From the NCBI RefSeq assembly GCF_938028775.1, contig NZ_CALIZG010000008.1:124001-188000 (forward strand): 64,000 bases of DNA, in the 5' to 3' direction. Positions within the stretch are counted from its first letter, which is position 1. The number at the start of each line of letters is the position of its first letter. A model generated the notes under the pieces. That model did not search any database. It saw only the letters and a list, made by a program, of their open reading frames with translations, and had not been told where the DNA came from. This DNA comes from Mogibacterium diversum_A (GTDB lineage Bacteria > Bacillota > Clostridia > Peptostreptococcales > Anaerovoracaceae). A program made the translations under genes and the position numbers. This document shows, one piece after another, positions 61,679 through 64,000 of the stretch.

Positions 61679-63580
61679 CTACTGTCTGAATTTAAGTACG
61701 CGCATCGAGTTGATTATGCAAATGATGCTCACTCCTACATCACCAAATACCGCATACCACATCGAGACGAGTCCAAGTGCAGACAATACGAGAATTAGAA
61801 GCTTTACTCCTATAGCAAATGCAATATTGGATTTTACAATTCTCATCGTTCGCTTAGCTATTTTTAAAATTAATGGTAACTTTCTCAAATCATCATCCAT
61901 TAAAACAATATCTGCAGCCTCTATTGCCGCATCAGAGCCTAGAGATCCCATGGCGAATCCGACATCAGCTCTCATGAGTACCGGAGCATCATTTATTCCA
62001 TCTCCTACATAGCCAAGCTTTGACCCAGTATTACGATTTCCTTCTATGAGCTCCTCAACCTCATCAATCTTGTCAGCTGGAAGTAGCTCATACCTAACTA
62101 CATCGAGTCCGAGCTCTCCAGCTACAGCCTCTGCAGTCGCTTTCCTATCGCCCGTGAGCATAACCGCCTTCTTGACACCCTCACGCTTAAGTTCAGCGAT
62201 ACTTTCTCTAGCTTCATCCTTAATGGTATCAGATACCACTATATATCCTTTATACTTCTCGTCGTACGATACAAATGTGATAGTTCCCATCTCGGAGCCA
62301 TATACTCCACTCACATCTTCTATTTCATTTTCATCGAGGAGTTTACGGCTACCTACAAGAAGAGATTTTCCATCTAACATAGCTGAAGTGCCTTTTCCTG
62401 TTAGATTGACCACATCTTCAAGCCTACTCTTATCAATCTCCTTATCCTTTGCAGCTTCTAGTATTGACTTTCCTATTGGATGTGTTGCAAATGCCTCACC
62501 ATACGCAGCGAGTTCTATTAGCTCATCTTCAGATACACCCTCTGCTGGTACAAGTTTTGATACTTTAAATTCTCCCTTTGTTAGCGTTCCCGTCTTATCA
62601 AAGACCATTGTATCTAGGCTCGCTGCTGCTTCTAGGAAGTTGCTCCCTTTTACAAGAACTCCAACCTTGGACGCCGCACCAATGCCTCCAAAAAACCCTA
62701 GCGGAACTGAAATAACGAGTGCGCATGGGCAAGATACAATCAGGAAGTTGCAGGCTCTTTCTATACCGTCTGACCATGATAAGCCGAACACAAGAGGCAT
62801 AGCTACAGCCAAAAGTGCAGCGCCTATAGTAACTATAGGTGTATAGACACGCGCAAATCTCGTAACGAAGTTCTCGAGGACAGCCTTCCTAGCACTAGCA
62901 TTTTCAACCAGTTCTAAAATCTTTGCAACTGTCGAATCATCATACTCTTTGGTGACTTTAACCTTGAGCATACCTTCGCCATTCACACATCCCGATATGA
63001 TATCGTCGCCCTCAGAAACTCTCCTAGGAACAGATTCCCCTGTCAGAGCTGACGTATCGATAAAAGACTCTCCTTCGATTACTACTCCATCAAGTGGAAC
63101 CTTATCGCCAGGTCTAACCACGACTACACTACCAATTTCGACATCCTCAGGATCCACCTCTTCAGTCTCATCTCCATTAAGCACAAATGCTGATTCAGGG
63201 GCAATCGCCATCATCTCAGTAATTGAAGCCCTCGACTGTCCGACGGCATAATCCTGGAACGCTTCACCTATCTGATAGAAAAGCATGACAGCGAGCGCTT
63301 CAGAATACTGGGTATCCCCAAATAGACCTAGTCCAAACGCCGCAAACGTCGCAATCATCATAAGGAAATTCTCATCAAAAACTTGACCATTCCTAATATT
63401 CTTGGCCGCTTTTATGATTACATCATTACCGACTATAATATAAGGTATGAAGTAAATTACAAACAGGACGAATCCGTGAACTCCATCTAGCACACCTGTA
63501 AGCTCAAGTATCATCAGTACTAGAAAGCACACGAGTGATATCGCTATCCTATTTCTTCTATTTCTTTGCTTTTTATTCAT
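61679..63580 (-). CDS. P1B-2-type Zn/Cd/Pb-exporting ATPase, lacking its own metal-binding domain
   Basis: A 633-residue heavy-metal P-type ATPase of the ZntA/CadA type. Six to eight spans surround CPC (284-286), the phosphorylated DKTGT (328-332), TGES and the ATP-binding GDGxND motif (GYVGDGINDAPV). The last span region has GVKLL and GDVGVS, the Lys and Asp of Zn/Cd-selective pumps. It exports Zn(II) or Cd(II) and so gives resistance. It has no N-terminal HMA domain; a separate HMA protein is encoded just upstream. An AGGGG site precedes the ATG. Confidence 0.93.
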   Translation of the reverse strand: MNKKQRNRRNRIAISLVCFLVLMILELTGVLDGVHGFVLFVIYFIPYIIVGNDVIIKAAKNIRNGQVFDENFLMMIATFAAFGLGLFGDTQYSEALAVMLFYQIGEAFQDYAVGQSRASITEMMAIAPESAFVLNGDETEEVDPEDVEIGSVVVVRPGDKVPLDGVVIEGESFIDTSALTGESVPRRVSEGDDIISGCVNGEGMLKVKVTKEYDDSTVAKILELVENASARKAVLENFVTRFARVYTPIVTIGAALLAVAMPLVFGLSWSDGIERACNFLIVSCPCALVISVPLGFFGGIGAASKVGVLVKGSNFLEAAASLDTMVFDKTGTLTKGEFKVSKLVPAEGVSEDELIELAAYGEAFATHPIGKSILEAAKDKEIDKSRLEDVVNLTGKGTSAMLDGKSLLVGSRKLLDENEIEDVSGVYGSEMGTITFVSYDEKYKGYIVVSDTIKDEARESIAELKREGVKKAVMLTGDRKATAEAVAGELGLDVVRYELLPADKIDEVEELIEGNRNTGSKLGYVGDGINDAPVLMRADVGFAMGSLGSDAAIEAADIVLMDDDLRKLPLILKIAKRTMRIVKSNIAFAIGVKLLILVLSALGLVSMWYAVFGDVGVSIICIINSMRVLKFRQ

Positions 63581-63637
63581 AAGTAAAGCCCCTAATCTAT
63601 AAATACGCTATGTTAAAAAAGTTATATAATCTAAATA

Positions 63638-63856
63638 CTACTTTATCTCTACAGTAAAATCAGGCTCAATCTTCTTACCTGTCATAATAGCTGTTTCAAG
63701 GATTTCATCGAATCGATCGTCATCAGCAACAAGAGTGAATTTCTGAGCCATAAAATTAACCCTTGCTTCCTCCACTCCGTCTAGCTTATTTATCGCATCC
63801 TCTACCTTTGCAGCACAGTTTGCACAATCAATCTCACACTTGAATTTCTTTTTCAT
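63638..63856 (-). CDS. Heavy-metal-associated (HMA) domain protein, CopZ/CadA-N-like
   Basis: A 72-residue metal-binding protein with the HMA fold: CxxC in CANCAAKVEDAI at residues 12-15, then GVEEARVNFMAQKFTL. It resembles the N-terminal HMA domain of CadA/ZntA (FTCANCAGKF) as a free-standing protein. It is co-oriented with the Zn/Cd ATPase 57 bp downstream, which lacks such a domain, so it probably delivers metal to it. AAAGGAG precedes the ATG. Confidence 0.9.
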   Translation of the reverse strand: MKKKFKCEIDCANCAAKVEDAINKLDGVEEARVNFMAQKFTLVADDDRFDEILETAIMTGKKIEPDFTVEIK

Positions 63857-63904
63857 CTCTTACTCCTTTTCTGCTTAATACGTTTCTTAAATCTTAAAAT
63901 CTTG

Positions 63905-63931
63905 TGCTCTTATTAAATTATATTAAGAGCA
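63905..63931. promoter_or_regulatory. Inverted repeat around a -10-like box upstream of the HMA gene
   Basis: TGCTCTTA (63905-63912) faces TAAGAGCA (63924-63931); on the minus strand the 11-nt loop contains TATAAT. It could be a repressor site over the promoter of the HMA/ATPase genes, or a weak terminator for whatever ends at 63950. Confidence 0.4.
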
Positions 63932-63949
63932 TAATGTCTCTTTTCTAGA

Positions 63950-64000
63950 TTATCGCTCTTCGATATGTTCCTTACCGACAGCGATAATAATTCTCACATG
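63950..64000 (-). CDS. Possible C-terminal end of an unknown gene entering from the right
   Basis: The minus-strand frame reads HVRIIIAVGKEHIEER and stops at a TAA at 63950-63952. The residues look like the end of a protein (strand followed by an acidic helix), and the inverted repeat at 63905-63931 begins about 19 nt later. Only 16 codons are visible, so identity is unknown and the call is tentative. Confidence 0.35.
   Translation of the reverse strand, partial: HVRIIIAVGKEHIEER

Noticed and set aside
62046..62846. Plus-strand open frame of 266 codons
   Set aside because: It lies entirely antisense to the Zn/Cd ATPase and is a low-complexity Ser-rich shadow of that gene.
1..64000. CRISPR arrays, insertion sequences, prophage, tRNA or rRNA genes
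   Set aside because: No repeat-spacer pattern, transposase, integrase, tRNA cloverleaf with CCA end or rRNA-like sequence was recognised on either strand by reading; very degenerate remnants could be missed.

Overview
The window looks like a chromosomal segment of a low-to-moderate GC, anaerobic, Gram-positive Clostridia member. Eubacteriales Family XIII (Anaerovoracaceae/Mogibacterium-like) is my best guess, but it is an inference. The signs are a FabK-type fatty-acid operon, a 2-oxoacid:ferredoxin oxidoreductase, Rex, an iron-dependent alcohol dehydrogenase, small clostridial ferredoxins, strong AGGAGG ribosome binding sites, and a surface protein with a sortase-like signal. I saw no phage, insertion sequence, CRISPR array, rRNA or tRNA. 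Most genes lie on the minus strand, broken by plus-strand islands at about 7.8-9.4, 14.5-15.4, 16.6 and 52.9-56.9 kb.

Layout from left to right. 1-7.6 kb (minus): the start of an endonuclease IV gene, a TetM-like ribosomal GTPase fused to a Rae1/YacP nuclease, serine acetyltransferase, a zinc-ribbon protein, a HAD phosphatase, the nickel-pincer enzyme LarC and class II aldolase. 7.8-9.4 kb (plus): three small membrane proteins. 9.5-15.4 kb: a divergon with hypB, hypA, a 930-residue Fe-S flavoprotein and a polytopic membrane protein on the minus strand, and a LysR regulator on the plus strand. 15.6-19.3 kb: a P-loop/Asp23 fusion, a ferredoxin, Rex, ACP and alcohol dehydrogenase. 19.6-25.6 kb: an ABC-F protein, the TsaD-RimI-TsaB-TsaE t6A block and dipeptidase PepV. 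25.7-37 kb: a solute-binding lipoprotein, DusB, CoaX, a PucR-type regulator, FtsH, TilS, TatD and MetG.

37.2-48.2 kb (minus) is a compact operon for fatty-acid synthesis. It runs acp-accB-accC-accD-accA-fabH-fabK-fabD-fabG-fabF-fabZ, then a MarR regulator, birA and bioY. It therefore couples malonyl-CoA supply, chain elongation, biotin uptake and attachment of biotin to AccB. It has a good promoter and a terminator at opposite ends. 48.5-51.8 kb is a four-subunit 2-oxoacid:ferredoxin oxidoreductase preceded by a P-loop ATPase, next to an IclR regulator. 52.9-56.9 kb (plus) carries a glycosyltransferase with a GC-rich patch, a double aldolase-fold protein, a cupin and an ECF transporter S component behind a structured leader. 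57-63.9 kb (minus) carries a sortase-type surface protein, a queuosine-precursor transporter, a MATE pump, a Fur-family regulator, a Zn/Cd ATPase and its detached metal-binding domain.

The items I find most worth following are the TetM-like GTPase/Rae1 nuclease fusion, the HypA-HypB/Fe-S flavoprotein/membrane protein divergon, the structured leader before the ECF S component, and a set of long inverted repeats at promoters (larC, fab operon, IclR, Fur).
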